Origin: Streptomyces sp. CB01580
GTDB taxonomy: Bacteria > Actinomycetota > Actinomycetes > Streptomycetales > Streptomycetaceae
Direction of reading: 5' to 3'
Assembly: GCF_001905795.1 (NCBI RefSeq)
Contig: NZ_LIXJ01000024.1
Location: 1-64,000, forward strand
Length of the DNA stretch: 64,000 bases
Shown: piece after piece, positions 9,089-16,752 of the stretch
How positions within the stretch are numbered: the stretch's first letter is position 1
Layout of the letters: each line of letters begins with the position of its first letter
Translations under genes and position numbers: made by a program
The notes under the pieces: generated by a model
Database searches by the model: none
What the model was told of the DNA's origin: nothing
The model's input: the letters and a program-made list of their open reading frames with translations, nothing else

Positions 9089-9151
9089 GCCGTCGAGTCT
9101 GGCACCCACCACTGACAACGGACACGGATAGTGAGCGCACTGGAAGCGTAC

Positions 9152-9200
9152 GGTGACGGGACGGGGGTGAGGCCCAGGACCTCACCCCCGTCCCGTCACC
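9152..9200 (-). terminator. 21-bp hairpin after rppA
   Basis: A perfect 21-bp stem (9152-9172 with 9180-9200) with a 7-base loop lies 60 bases beyond the rppA stop codon and before the polymerase-like gene on the same strand. It should end rppA transcription. Confidence 0.85.
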
Positions 9201-9260
9201 GGCTTCCCGCACCGGAGAGGTCGACGGGGTCGGCCGACGTGGGCGGCCGACGGCGTACGG

Positions 9261-10313
9261 CTACGAGTCCGTCGTCCAGGTGCCCAGCGATATCTCGGCG
9301 GTGATGCCGGGCCCGAAGCCCGCCATCAGGCCGCGGTGGCCGTCCAGGGCCGATGCCTCGTCGAACATGCGACCGAGAGCGTCGATCACCACCGCGCTGG
9401 CTATGTTGCCGTACTCGGTGAGTGTCGCGCGGCTGAAGCGGAACGCCTCGGGCGGCACATCGAGGAAGCGGCTCAGGTCGTCCAGGATGCGCGGACCGCC
9501 CGCGTGGATGATGTAGAAGTCCATCTTCCCGGCGTTCCACTGGTGTTCCTCGGCGACCGCGTTCAGGGCCGGGGCGAGGGGTTCCATCGTTCCGGGCACC
9601 CGCTTGTCGAGCTGGAAGTGGAACCCGGTGGACCGCACCGCGTAGGAGATCCAGTCCTCGGTGTCCGGGATGACGTACGAGCCGTTGCGTTCCATCCGGA
9701 CCCCGGTGCCGCCTCGGCCCCGGAGCACGACGGCGGCGATGCCGTCGCCGAACAGTCCGTTGGACAGCAGGGAGCCCACGCCCAGGTCGGTGGGCTGGTA
9801 GCAGAGCGAGCAGAACTCGCAGGCGACCACCAGGACGTTGCCGTCGGGGTACGCCCGGCAGAAGTCATGGGCGCGGTTGAGGGCAGCGCCGCCCGCGGCA
9901 CAGCCGAGCTGGGCGATGGGCAGCTGACGCGTCTCCGGCCGGAAGCCCATCTCGCCGATGAGCCACGCCGTCGGCGGCGGCATCATGAACCCGGTGCAGG
10001 AGACGTAGACGATCAAGTCGATCTGCCGCGGCTCCAGTTCGGCCTGATCGAGCGCCCGGCGCACCACCGCCGGGACGCGTGCCTTGGTGTGCTGCTCGTA
10101 CGTGACGCTGCGGGCGTCGAAGCCCGGGTGCTGGAGCACCTTGTCGATCGGCTGGATCAGGTGCCGTTTCTTCACCCCGGTGTGTTCGATCAGGCGCAGG
10201 ACCAGGCCGAGCTGTGGGTGGTCGCCGTGCAGCCGTCGAGCCAGTTCGAGGGTTTCCTCGTTGGTGATGACGTACTCGGGGACCTCGATTGCCGGCTTGC
10301 AGAGAACCGCCAT
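9261..10313 (-). CDS. rppA: 1,3,6,8-tetrahydroxynaphthalene synthase (type III polyketide synthase)
   Basis: 350-residue chalcone-synthase-fold enzyme that condenses five malonyl-CoA units to tetrahydroxynaphthalene, precursor of flaviolin and HPQ melanin. The Cys138-His270-Asn303 triad is at the same numbering as in known RppA (QLGCAAGG, FYIIHAGG, TEYGNIAS). Other hallmarks are CTGFMMPP, SLCYQPTDLGVGSLLSNGLFGD and the C-terminal GFGPGITAE. The ATG start has AGGAGTT just upstream. It is slightly shorter at the C-terminus than the S. griseus enzyme. A CYP158-like P450 gene lies upstream on the same strand but 816 bases away. Confidence 0.95.
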   Translation of the reverse strand: MAVLCKPAIEVPEYVITNEETLELARRLHGDHPQLGLVLRLIEHTGVKKRHLIQPIDKVLQHPGFDARSVTYEQHTKARVPAVVRRALDQAELEPRQIDLIVYVSCTGFMMPPPTAWLIGEMGFRPETRQLPIAQLGCAAGGAALNRAHDFCRAYPDGNVLVVACEFCSLCYQPTDLGVGSLLSNGLFGDGIAAVVLRGRGGTGVRMERNGSYVIPDTEDWISYAVRSTGFHFQLDKRVPGTMEPLAPALNAVAEEHQWNAGKMDFYIIHAGGPRILDDLSRFLDVPPEAFRFSRATLTEYGNIASAVVIDALGRMFDEASALDGHRGLMAGFGPGITAEISLGTWTTDS

Positions 10314-11129
10314 GGAACTCCTCCTAAGCGGACTTGGTCCACACGGCCGGGCCCGGAACGGTCGAGGAGTGTCCGCCGACGGCGGGAGACGGAGGGAGAG
10401 GACGGGATCCGCCCACCACGACCCGGCGCACCGCATCGTGCGAGGAGGACTGTGGGGGATTCCCGCGCCGGTCTCAATACCCCTGGAGCGGGCGCGGACG
10501 GGCCGACCGTCGAAGACTGGGTTCTCGCCGTTCGTGGGCGGATCCTGTGATCCGCCACGGCTTGGGTGGCCGTCGGGAACACGTTACGGCAGGCGGTTCG
10601 AAGCCGCACGTCGAGACGCCGAACGCCCTCGCCGCCCGCCGCCCGCCGTGCTGTGACGGGGCGAGGGCGGTGAGGACGAAGCCGATGGGGCGAACGGGCG
10701 GGGGCGGGGTGGGGCAGGCGCGACGGGATCGTGGAGTGGGCCCGGCATGGCTGGGGTGCTCGGCGCGGGCCCGACGTGGCTGATGCGCCTGATGTGCCCG
10801 GTGGTGCCTTGCGCGCAGGGGACCCGTTCCCGGGCCGTGTCTGTACTGGGGCCGTTCCTGGGCCCTTCCGGTTGCCGGGCGCATCGCCGGGCCGCATCAT
10901 CGATGACGGTCGACGTCAGGGACGACGGCCGACAACGCCAGCGACGACGACCGACAAGCCACGAACGACGGCCGACGACGTCGGAGAAGACGCCGACGCG
11001 TCAGAGAGGACTTCGGCAACGCCAGGAACGACGGCCGACGACGTCAGGGATGACGCCGACACCAGGCCAAGGGCCGTCCGCGGTGTGCCCGGCCGACCCG
11101 TGACCGGCCGACCGGGTAGGGGTGACCGG
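10314..11129. other. 816-base gene-free gap between the P450 gene and rppA, with repeats
   Basis: No supported gene. Around 10905-11065 there are imperfect tandem repeats built on gacggccgacgacgtc (12-15 bp words, repeated at least four times). An 8-bp inverted repeat (10537-10544 with 10549-10556) lies about 230 bases upstream of the rppA start. The rppA promoter is presumably in the left part of this gap. Confidence 0.6.
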
Positions 11130-12335
11130 TTACCAGGTGACGGGCAGTTCGAGGGGATAGCGCCAGATCGAGGTCTTGTTCCAGCGCACTGTCTCGGCGG
11201 GTGTCGCCAGTTTCAGTGCGGGGAAGCGCCTGAGCAGCGTTCCGATGGCGATCTCCAGTTCCGTGGCGGCCAGCGGCGCGCCGAGACAGTGGTGGCCGCC
11301 CCAGCCGAAGGTCATGTGCGACGGGCCTTCGCGCTCCAGGTCCAGCTCGTCGGGGCGGTCGAACTTCCGAGGGTCGCGGTTGGCCGTCAGATAGGAGACG
11401 TGCACGATGTCCCCGGCCCGGATCAGTACCCCGCTCAGCTCCACGTCCTCGGTGGCGACCCGGGGGATGCCGACGCCCTTGCGGAAGGGGATGAAACGCA
11501 GCAGCTCGTCAATGGCCTGCGGCAGCATCTCGGGGCGCTCGCGCAGCATGGCCAGCTCGTCGGGCCTGGTCAGCAGCGTGTAGCAGATGTTCCCGATCTC
11601 GTACGTGGTGGTGTCCTGGCCGGTGATGAGCAGGACCATGGCCATCACGGTCAGTTCCTGGTCGTTGAGGATCTCGTCCCCGTCGCGCGCCGTGGCCAGC
11701 GCGCTGATCAGGTCGTCGCCGGGGTTCGCGCGGCGCTCCGCCGTCAGCCTCTGGAAGTAGGCGCGGAGGTCGGCCTTGGACCGTACCGCGTTGTCCCGGT
11801 TCTCGACGGTGGTGTCCATCATCGTCCGGGCGTGGGCGCGCAGTTGTGCGTCGTCGCCCTCGGGGATGTCGAGCACCTCGCAGATGGTGGTCAGCGGCAG
11901 CGGCGCGGCCAGGTGCTCGAAGAGGTCCGCGGGGGCGCCGTGCTCCTCCATTTGGTCCAGCAACTCGTCCACGACGTGCTGGGTGCGTACCCGCATGCGT
12001 TCCACGTGGCGGGGGGCGAAGCCCTTGGAGATCAGGCTGCGCAGTCGGCTGCTGCCGGGCGGGTCCATCACGTTGATCGCTTCGTCCTGCACGATCGGCT
12101 CAGGTGTCATGCGCGGGAAGTTCCGGCCGATGATGGCATTCCGGCTGAAGCGCCGGTCGGTGGTCACCGTGCGCACATCGTCGTAGCCGGTGACGAGCCA
12201 CGCGTCGCCGTCGCCGTGAGGCAACCGGATGCGGGAGACGGGCTCTTCGGTCATCAAGTGCCTGAGAACCGGGTCGAATTCGAGGGCCTCGGCGTAGTCG
12301 AACGGGCAGAGCCGGGCGCCGGTGGCTGGTTCCAT
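11130..12335 (-). CDS. Cytochrome P450, CYP158/P450mel-like
   Basis: 401-residue soluble P450. Visible signatures are the I-helix LLITGQDTTTY (near 236-246; the usual AG is TG here), ExxR at Glu277-Arg280, and the haem ligand Cys350 in FGWGGHHCLG. The C-terminus ends in ELPVTW like CYP158A2. With RppA it probably couples or hydroxylates flaviolin/naphthol monomers on the way to melanin-like polymers; this is inferred from linkage. In S. griseus the P450 follows rppA directly, here it precedes it and is separated by a long spacer. The ATG at 12335 is preceded by a GGAG ribosome site. Confidence 0.88.
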   Translation of the reverse strand: MEPATGARLCPFDYAEALEFDPVLRHLMTEEPVSRIRLPHGDGDAWLVTGYDDVRTVTTDRRFSRNAIIGRNFPRMTPEPIVQDEAINVMDPPGSSRLRSLISKGFAPRHVERMRVRTQHVVDELLDQMEEHGAPADLFEHLAAPLPLTTICEVLDIPEGDDAQLRAHARTMMDTTVENRDNAVRSKADLRAYFQRLTAERRANPGDDLISALATARDGDEILNDQELTVMAMVLLITGQDTTTYEIGNICYTLLTRPDELAMLRERPEMLPQAIDELLRFIPFRKGVGIPRVATEDVELSGVLIRAGDIVHVSYLTANRDPRKFDRPDELDLEREGPSHMTFGWGGHHCLGAPLAATELEIAIGTLLRRFPALKLATPAETVRWNKTSIWRYPLELPVTW

Positions 12336-12685
12336 GCGGAGCTCCAGAGGGAGAAAGGCTGACGGGGCGGTTCGAGGAGGTGGAGGAGGGACGGGTGGGC
12401 TGGACGGGACATGGGTGCCCGGTCTCCCGCAGGGGCACGCGCCGCCGGGGTCCGATTGGTCCACATATTGGTCCATATGCAGAACGGATCCCACGGCCGG
12501 GGGTGTCCGGGTTCGCTGGACCGGCGGATCCGGCGCGCGGGGCGGGTGCGGCGAAGCGGAGTGGGTCGGGGTGGAGGTCCGGTGGGCCGGGATGCGCCGG
12601 GCCGGTGCTCGCGGTGTCACGGCCGGCGGACCGGGCGCGTGTCGCGATGGCCGTACCGGCAGCGCGGGTACGGGTGCGGGGCGGC
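12336..12685. other. Intergenic region between DUF1259 and P450 genes
   Basis: 350 bases without a gene, upstream of the P450 gene. The only notable structure is the AT-rich direct repeat annotated at 12455-12478. Confidence 0.5.
12455..12478 (-). promoter_or_regulatory. 12-bp direct repeat upstream of the P450 gene
   Basis: Two adjacent 12-bp copies, attggtccacat and attggtccatat, form an AT-rich island 120-143 bases upstream of the P450 start. Helical-phase spacing and low GC content make an operator or promoter element plausible; the cognate regulator is unknown. Confidence 0.4.
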
Positions 12686-13732
12686 TCAGCCGATCGGGGC
12701 CGGTACGACGTTGGTCGCGTCCAGGGCCGGCCGGATCGCGCGGGCGAGCGCGACACCGTCGTCCACGGCCCAGAAGTGGGTGAAGAACAGGCGGGGTTTT
12801 TCGGCGAGATGGTGGTTGTGCAGCTCGACGAGCTTGATCCCGCCCCGCCGCAGGGCCTTCAACGCGGCCGGTGTCTCGTCGGCGAGCATGGCGCAGTCGC
12901 CGCTGAGCGCGGCCCGGCCGCCGCCCAGGGGCTGGAAGTTGAACGCGCTGGTCGAACCCAGGCCGGGCGGCAGGATCAGGTGACCGTCCGCGATCGTCTC
13001 GCGGCGGACGAAGAGGATCTTGTAGATCCCGTCCTCGACGGTTCCCTTTGTGCCGAGCACCGCCTCCATCCCGGCGGTGTCCAGGTCGACCGGGACCGAC
13101 GGCCGGGGCGGCCGGGCGGGCGGGGTGCCGGTGCGGTCGAGCCCGGCGCGCAGGCCGCGGGCCATGGCGACGGGGTCGTGGCCGTGCGCGTGGACGTGGG
13201 TCCACCAGATGTCCGGGGTCTGGGCGAGCAGGTGCTTGTGAAGCGCGGTCTGCCCGATCCCGTGCGCCAGCCAGGCGTCGGTCGCCCGCTGCAACTCGTC
13301 CTCGGTGACCGCTACGTCGCCCATGAGCATGGTGCTGCCGTCGGCGTAGCGGACGAAGGCCACGTGCGTGCCGAGCGCGAGCCCCGGTGTGACGTTCACC
13401 CCCTCGGAGACCACGCGCAGGTCCCGCCGGGGGAAGCCCGTGTGATAGATCGTCCCGCGCAACATGTTGCCCGCGCGACCCAGCGCCCGTGCCACGCCGG
13501 CCCAGTCCTCCAGCGCGGTGGGCACCGGCGAGACCCGCTCGCCGTGCGGGTTGGTGCGCTCTGCGGGTTTGCTGCCAGCGGTGACGGTGGCGGTGGCGGC
13601 GGTGGCAGTGGGCGCCCCTGCGGCGGTCAGCGCCGGCGCGAGCGCCGCTGCCGCCAGCACTTGGCGTCGTGATGTGAACGCCCGTGCACTCGTGTCGTGC
13701 TGTCGGTCTCCGGTCCTGTTGTCGGTCTTCAC
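12686..13732 (-). CDS. Tat-exported DUF1259 (LppY/LpqO-like) protein
   Basis: 348 residues. An N-terminal twin-arginine signal (SRRQVLAAAALAPALTAAG, about 24-42) is followed by two copies of a DUF1259-like unit. Each unit ends in the typical pattern of an aliphatic GD motif, an acidic helix and a His motif: ALHKHLL with THVHAHG in the first half, ELHNHHL with FFTHFW in the second. The His-rich motifs suggest metal binding, but no function is established. The GTG start has GGAGG eight bases upstream. It precedes the P450-rppA pair on the same strand with a 350-base gap. Confidence 0.85.
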   Translation of the reverse strand: MKTDNRTGDRQHDTSARAFTSRRQVLAAAALAPALTAAGAPTATAATATVTAGSKPAERTNPHGERVSPVPTALEDWAGVARALGRAGNMLRGTIYHTGFPRRDLRVVSEGVNVTPGLALGTHVAFVRYADGSTMLMGDVAVTEDELQRATDAWLAHGIGQTALHKHLLAQTPDIWWTHVHAHGHDPVAMARGLRAGLDRTGTPPARPPRPSVPVDLDTAGMEAVLGTKGTVEDGIYKILFVRRETIADGHLILPPGLGSTSAFNFQPLGGGRAALSGDCAMLADETPAALKALRRGGIKLVELHNHHLAEKPRLFFTHFWAVDDGVALARAIRPALDATNVVPAPIG

Positions 13733-14129
13733 GTGATCGCCTCCATGGCGAGATGAAAACACGTGAAACTTGGATAAAAGAATGAAAGCGGATACATCGT
13801 CAGCGGGTCGGACCGGATGGCCCAATGGCCCCACCGGACGCCCTGTCGGGGCGCGGCGACGAACGCGTGTGGCGCCCTCGCAGGCGGGAGCTGTCACAGC
13901 TGACCGAAGCTCAGAAACGGGCTGAGCGGCAGCGGGTGGCCCTCGATAGGGCCGGTAGTCGCCGAGTAGTCTCGATGCGATACGCCCACTCTTCTCGGCA
14001 GCGGGTGCTTGCGGAGTGCTGGGGCGTGGTCGCGCCGGCTCGCCAGAAGGGTGTTTTGGCCTCAATGTCGCGATCCAGGGAAGTAGGTAAAAACGGCTAC
14101 CCTGCCGCCTGAACCCGCAGGTCAGGAAC
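13733..14129. other. Intergenic region with probable CRISPR leader
   Basis: No supported gene. The left end (13745-13800) is comparatively AT-rich and should hold the DUF1259 promoter. The right end (about 14060-14129), with gtaggtaaaaacggctac and a cgcaggtcagg box next to the first repeat, resembles the leader-proximal side of actinobacterial type I-E arrays; the repeat orientation also puts the leader on this side. Confidence 0.5.
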
Positions 14130-14341
14130 CTGCTCCCCGCGCACGCGGGGATGGTCCCGTCGCACCATGATCAGTCGCCGTACGCTCCTTCTGCTCCCCG
14201 CGCACGCGGGGATGGTCCCGCGCCGCGCCGAGTTGCTGAGGCAGGCGAATGCTGCTCCCCGCGCACGCGGGGATGGTCCCATCTCCCGCTCAAGTTCGGT
14301 GGTGTACATCTCCTGCTCCCCGCGCACGCGGGGATGGTCCC
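14130..14341 (+). CRISPR. Type I-E-like CRISPR array, four repeats and three spacers, no cas genes nearby
   Basis: Four identical 29-bp repeats start at 14130, 14191, 14252 and 14313 (period 61), giving three 32-bp spacers (14159-14190, 14220-14251, 14281-14312). The repeat has the core ccccgcgcacgcgggg followed by atggtccc, the type I-E repeat of Streptomyces, able to form a 7-bp stem. There are no mismatches between the repeats, including the last one, so the array is not visibly decayed. No cas gene is present within the window, so processing and interference would need Cas proteins encoded elsewhere. Confidence 0.95.
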
Positions 14342-14389
14342 GGGCGCGTGCCTATGCGTTACGGCCCCGAGGACTTTTCCGTCGTCTGT

Positions 14390-14551
14390 TCACCGCATAG
14401 CAAAGGAGCCCCGCGCCGGGCCGTTCGGAGCTTTGGAGTCACGGACGGGGACCACGCCGCGCGGGGCGACGAGGTTGGCAGCGACCTCGATGCACTGGCC
14501 GCCGTTGGCGCTGCATGAAGACTTGAACCAGCGGCGGGATTGGGTCGCCAC
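14390..14551 (-). CDS. Short DUF397 family protein, C-terminally truncated
   Basis: 53 residues from a GTG start: WFKSSCSANGGQCIEVA and VPVRDSKAPNGP are the DUF397 signature. The usual tail (an aromatic/hydrophobic segment ending in a helix) is missing: the protein stops at GSFAMR, about ten residues short. The usual XRE-type partner gene is absent. It ends 49 bases from the last CRISPR repeat, so array establishment or a deletion may have trimmed it. Expression is uncertain because the ribosome site is weak. Confidence 0.65.
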   Translation of the reverse strand: MATQSRRWFKSSCSANGGQCIEVAANLVAPRGVVPVRDSKAPNGPARGSFAMR

Positions 14552-15023
14552 GGGGTGCCCTTTCGCAACCGGGTGATCACCGCTACGGATTCCGCTTGGG
14601 AGGAAGCTTCTGCCTGTAGCCCGTCGGCCGTGCCCCACCGGGCCGCGGCTCCTTCGGCGGCGGTGTGTGGCCCTCGCGGCCGTCGATGTTTCGCGGTGAA
14701 AACCGCAAGGTCAGGGGCCTCCTGCCGGTCGGGCCGTCGGACCGGCGGACCGGCGGGGCAGGGCTGGACAGGGCGGAGCAGTTGGAGTACGTGGGGCGGC
14801 GCCGCGTCCGGGGATGTGGGCGATGTGTGTGGAAGTTGAATATCCACAGGTTGTGGATGGAGGTGTGGGCAGACTGCCCCCAACCTGCCGCGGTGGTCGT
14901 GTGACCTGCCGCGGCGGCCGCGGACCGAACCCGTCCGGCACCCCGCCCGTTCGGCATCTCGCCCGTCCGGCGCTCTGCCCGTCCGGCACCCCACCCGTCC
15001 GGCGCTCTGCCTACGCTGACCTC
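14552..15023. other. Intergenic region between DUF397 and DUF2786 genes
   Basis: 472 bases without a supported gene. It contains a 7-bp-arm dyad, atccaca and tgtggat separated by three bases, at 14842-14858, and the 16-bp tandem repeat annotated separately directly before the DUF2786 gene. Confidence 0.5.
14929..15008. repeat. 16-bp tandem repeat, five units, in the DUF2786 promoter region
   Basis: Five 16-bp units at 14929, 14945, 14961, 14977 and 14993 follow the consensus gcccgtccggcRcYcY. The array ends 15 bases before the ATG, replacing the space where a ribosome binding site and promoter would be expected. Confidence 0.85.
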
Positions 15024-16262
15024 ATGGAATCGGTGATCGACCAGGCATTCGCGGCGGCCCTCTACTCGGACGGCGACGCCGGTCTCGACACCGGGGCCTC
15101 GCTCCTGGCCGCCGCACCGGCGGCCGACGCGGAGCTCGTCCGGCGCGGCGAGGAGTTCGTCCGCCGAGCCTGGGAACGCGGCTGGCAGCCTGCCGACCTC
15201 ATACGTTTCATCCGTCGCGAACTCGACGATACGGCCGCCGGACTTGTCGCAGGGCTGATCGTTTCGGAGACCGGACGGTACGAGGGGCTGCCGCCCCGCT
15301 GGCAGGGGCAGATCGACAGGTTGCCCGACGCACCCGCCCGGAACCGGCCCGACCGGTTCTCCTACGCCTCCGCCCTCCTCGGGCTCTTCCGGCTGCTGCT
15401 TCGGCTCCCCGCCATCGAACCCGTCGGCCCGCCGCCCGGCACTTCCTCCCTCGTACGGCCACTGCCGCCCGCGCACGACGAACCCCGGATGCTCACCCGC
15501 ATCCGTGCCCTGCTCGCCAAGGCGGAGGCGACCGGCTACCCCGAGGAAGCGGAGGCCCTGACCACCAAGGCGCAGGAGCTGATGGCCCGGCACTCCATAG
15601 ATGAGGCCCTGCTCGCCGCCCGTACCCACAGTGCGGAAGCCCCCGGCGCGTGCCGCATCGGGGTCGACGCTCCGTACGAGACGGCGAAGGCGATCCTGCT
15701 CGACGCGGTTGCCTCGGCGAACCGTTGCCGCGCGGTGTGGAACGGCGACCTCGGCTTCTCCACTGTGGTCGGCTTCGAGCCGGACCTGGAAGTCGTGGAA
15801 CTGCTGTACACGTCCCTGCTGGTCCAGGGCACGGCGGCGATGACGAAGGCGGAGGCCGGGCAGCGGGCCGGTGGGCGCAAGCGCACCAAGACGTTCCGGC
15901 AGTCCTTCCTCATGGCGTACGCCCAGCGGCTGGGCGAACGGCTCGCGGCCGACACCGCCCGCGTCACCGAGGCCCGGGCCGAAGCCGAAACGGAAGCCGG
16001 GACCGGAGTCGGGACCGGAGCCGGGGGTGAAGGCGCGTCGGCGGCCCGGCTGCTTCCGGTCCTCGCGGCTCGCGATGTCGCCGTCACGGAGGCCGCCGAC
16101 CGGATGTTCCCGCAGACCACGACCACCAGGGTCCGCGGCGTTACCGACCTCGACGGATGGAACGACGGAACGGCCGCCGCGGACCGTGCCAGGACGGGCG
16201 GCCCGGGACCCGGCCTTCCCGACGGGCGCGGGGCGCGCCGCGGGTCGGGGAGGAGGAAGTGA
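15024..16262 (+). CDS. DUF2786 domain protein
   Basis: 412 residues. The DUF2786 core is IRALLAKAEATGYPEEAEAL then TTKAQELMARHSID at about 158-192, with a conserved C-terminal part (KRTKTFRQSFLMAYAQRLGERL near 292-313). The N-terminal 150 residues are alpha-helical and less conserved. The acidic/Ala/Gly stretch near 325-345 is low complexity. No catalytic residues are known for the family; in phage and bacteria it is sometimes linked to DNA metabolism. The ATG has no clear Shine-Dalgarno, because the upstream DNA is repeat. Confidence 0.75.
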   Translation: MESVIDQAFAAALYSDGDAGLDTGASLLAAAPAADAELVRRGEEFVRRAWERGWQPADLIRFIRRELDDTAAGLVAGLIVSETGRYEGLPPRWQGQIDRLPDAPARNRPDRFSYASALLGLFRLLLRLPAIEPVGPPPGTSSLVRPLPPAHDEPRMLTRIRALLAKAEATGYPEEAEALTTKAQELMARHSIDEALLAARTHSAEAPGACRIGVDAPYETAKAILLDAVASANRCRAVWNGDLGFSTVVGFEPDLEVVELLYTSLLVQGTAAMTKAEAGQRAGGRKRTKTFRQSFLMAYAQRLGERLAADTARVTEARAEAETEAGTGVGTGAGGEGASAARLLPVLAARDVAVTEAADRMFPQTTTTRVRGVTDLDGWNDGTAAADRARTGGPGPGLPDGRGARRGSGRRK

Positions 16263-16385
16263 GCGAGCCGGTGAACCTTCCCGGTCACAGCACTAGGGGG
16301 AGAGGCCGGGCGCGCGGCGGTGTACCTGGGCGCGGTGGTTCCAAGGCGCCGGAATGTCGGACCCTTGGACCTGTACTGAAGAAAT

Positions 16386-16652
16386 CGGGCCACAGGGCCA
16401 CAGGGCCACAGGGCCACAGGGCCACAGGGCCACAGGGCCACCGGGCCACCGGGCCACCGGGCCACGGGACCACCGGGCCATGTGGCGCCGGACCGCACGG
16501 CCTCGGACCACGAGTCGTCGAGCTGCGGGATGCCGGGTCCTCCAGCGCGTGCTGAAGCACGGGACCCGCAGGGCCGCGGAGTGCTGGACGATCGCAAGAC
16601 ACCGGGCTGCGGAGCGCCGGACGATCGCAGGACACCGGGCTACGGGACCGGT
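16386..16652. repeat. 8-bp microsatellite and 34-bp duplication in the DUF2786-FUSC spacer
   Basis: From 16386 to about 16478 an 8-bp unit is repeated roughly eleven times, first ccacaggg then ccaccggg. Further right, a 34-bp unit beginning ggacgatcgcaRgacaccgg occurs at 16585 and 16619. No gene is supported in 16263-16752; open frames across the array are artefacts of the repeat. Confidence 0.9.
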
Positions 16653-16752
16653 CCGATCGCGGGGCGCCGTGTCACGGGGCACCGGTGCGAGGGGCACGAC
16701 TTCAAAGTCGGGCAACTCGGGTGAATAGGGTAATTCCGGTTACGCTCTGGGC

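Noticed and set aside
13825..14112. A 95-codon plus-strand frame between DUF1259 and the CRISPR array
   Set aside because: Runs into the probable leader, has no ribosome site and no recognisable family; the Arg-rich content is typical of non-coding GC-rich frames.
14841..14859. DnaA-box-like tatccacagg/ttgtggat pair
   Set aside because: Only two partial boxes with mismatches to the Streptomyces consensus and no origin-type cluster or dnaA/dnaN genes nearby; kept only as a dyad.
16285..16635. Open frames with WPCGPVAL-type repeats over the microsatellite
   Set aside because: An 8-bp repeat gives long repetitive frames on both strands; no ribosome site and no family resemblance.
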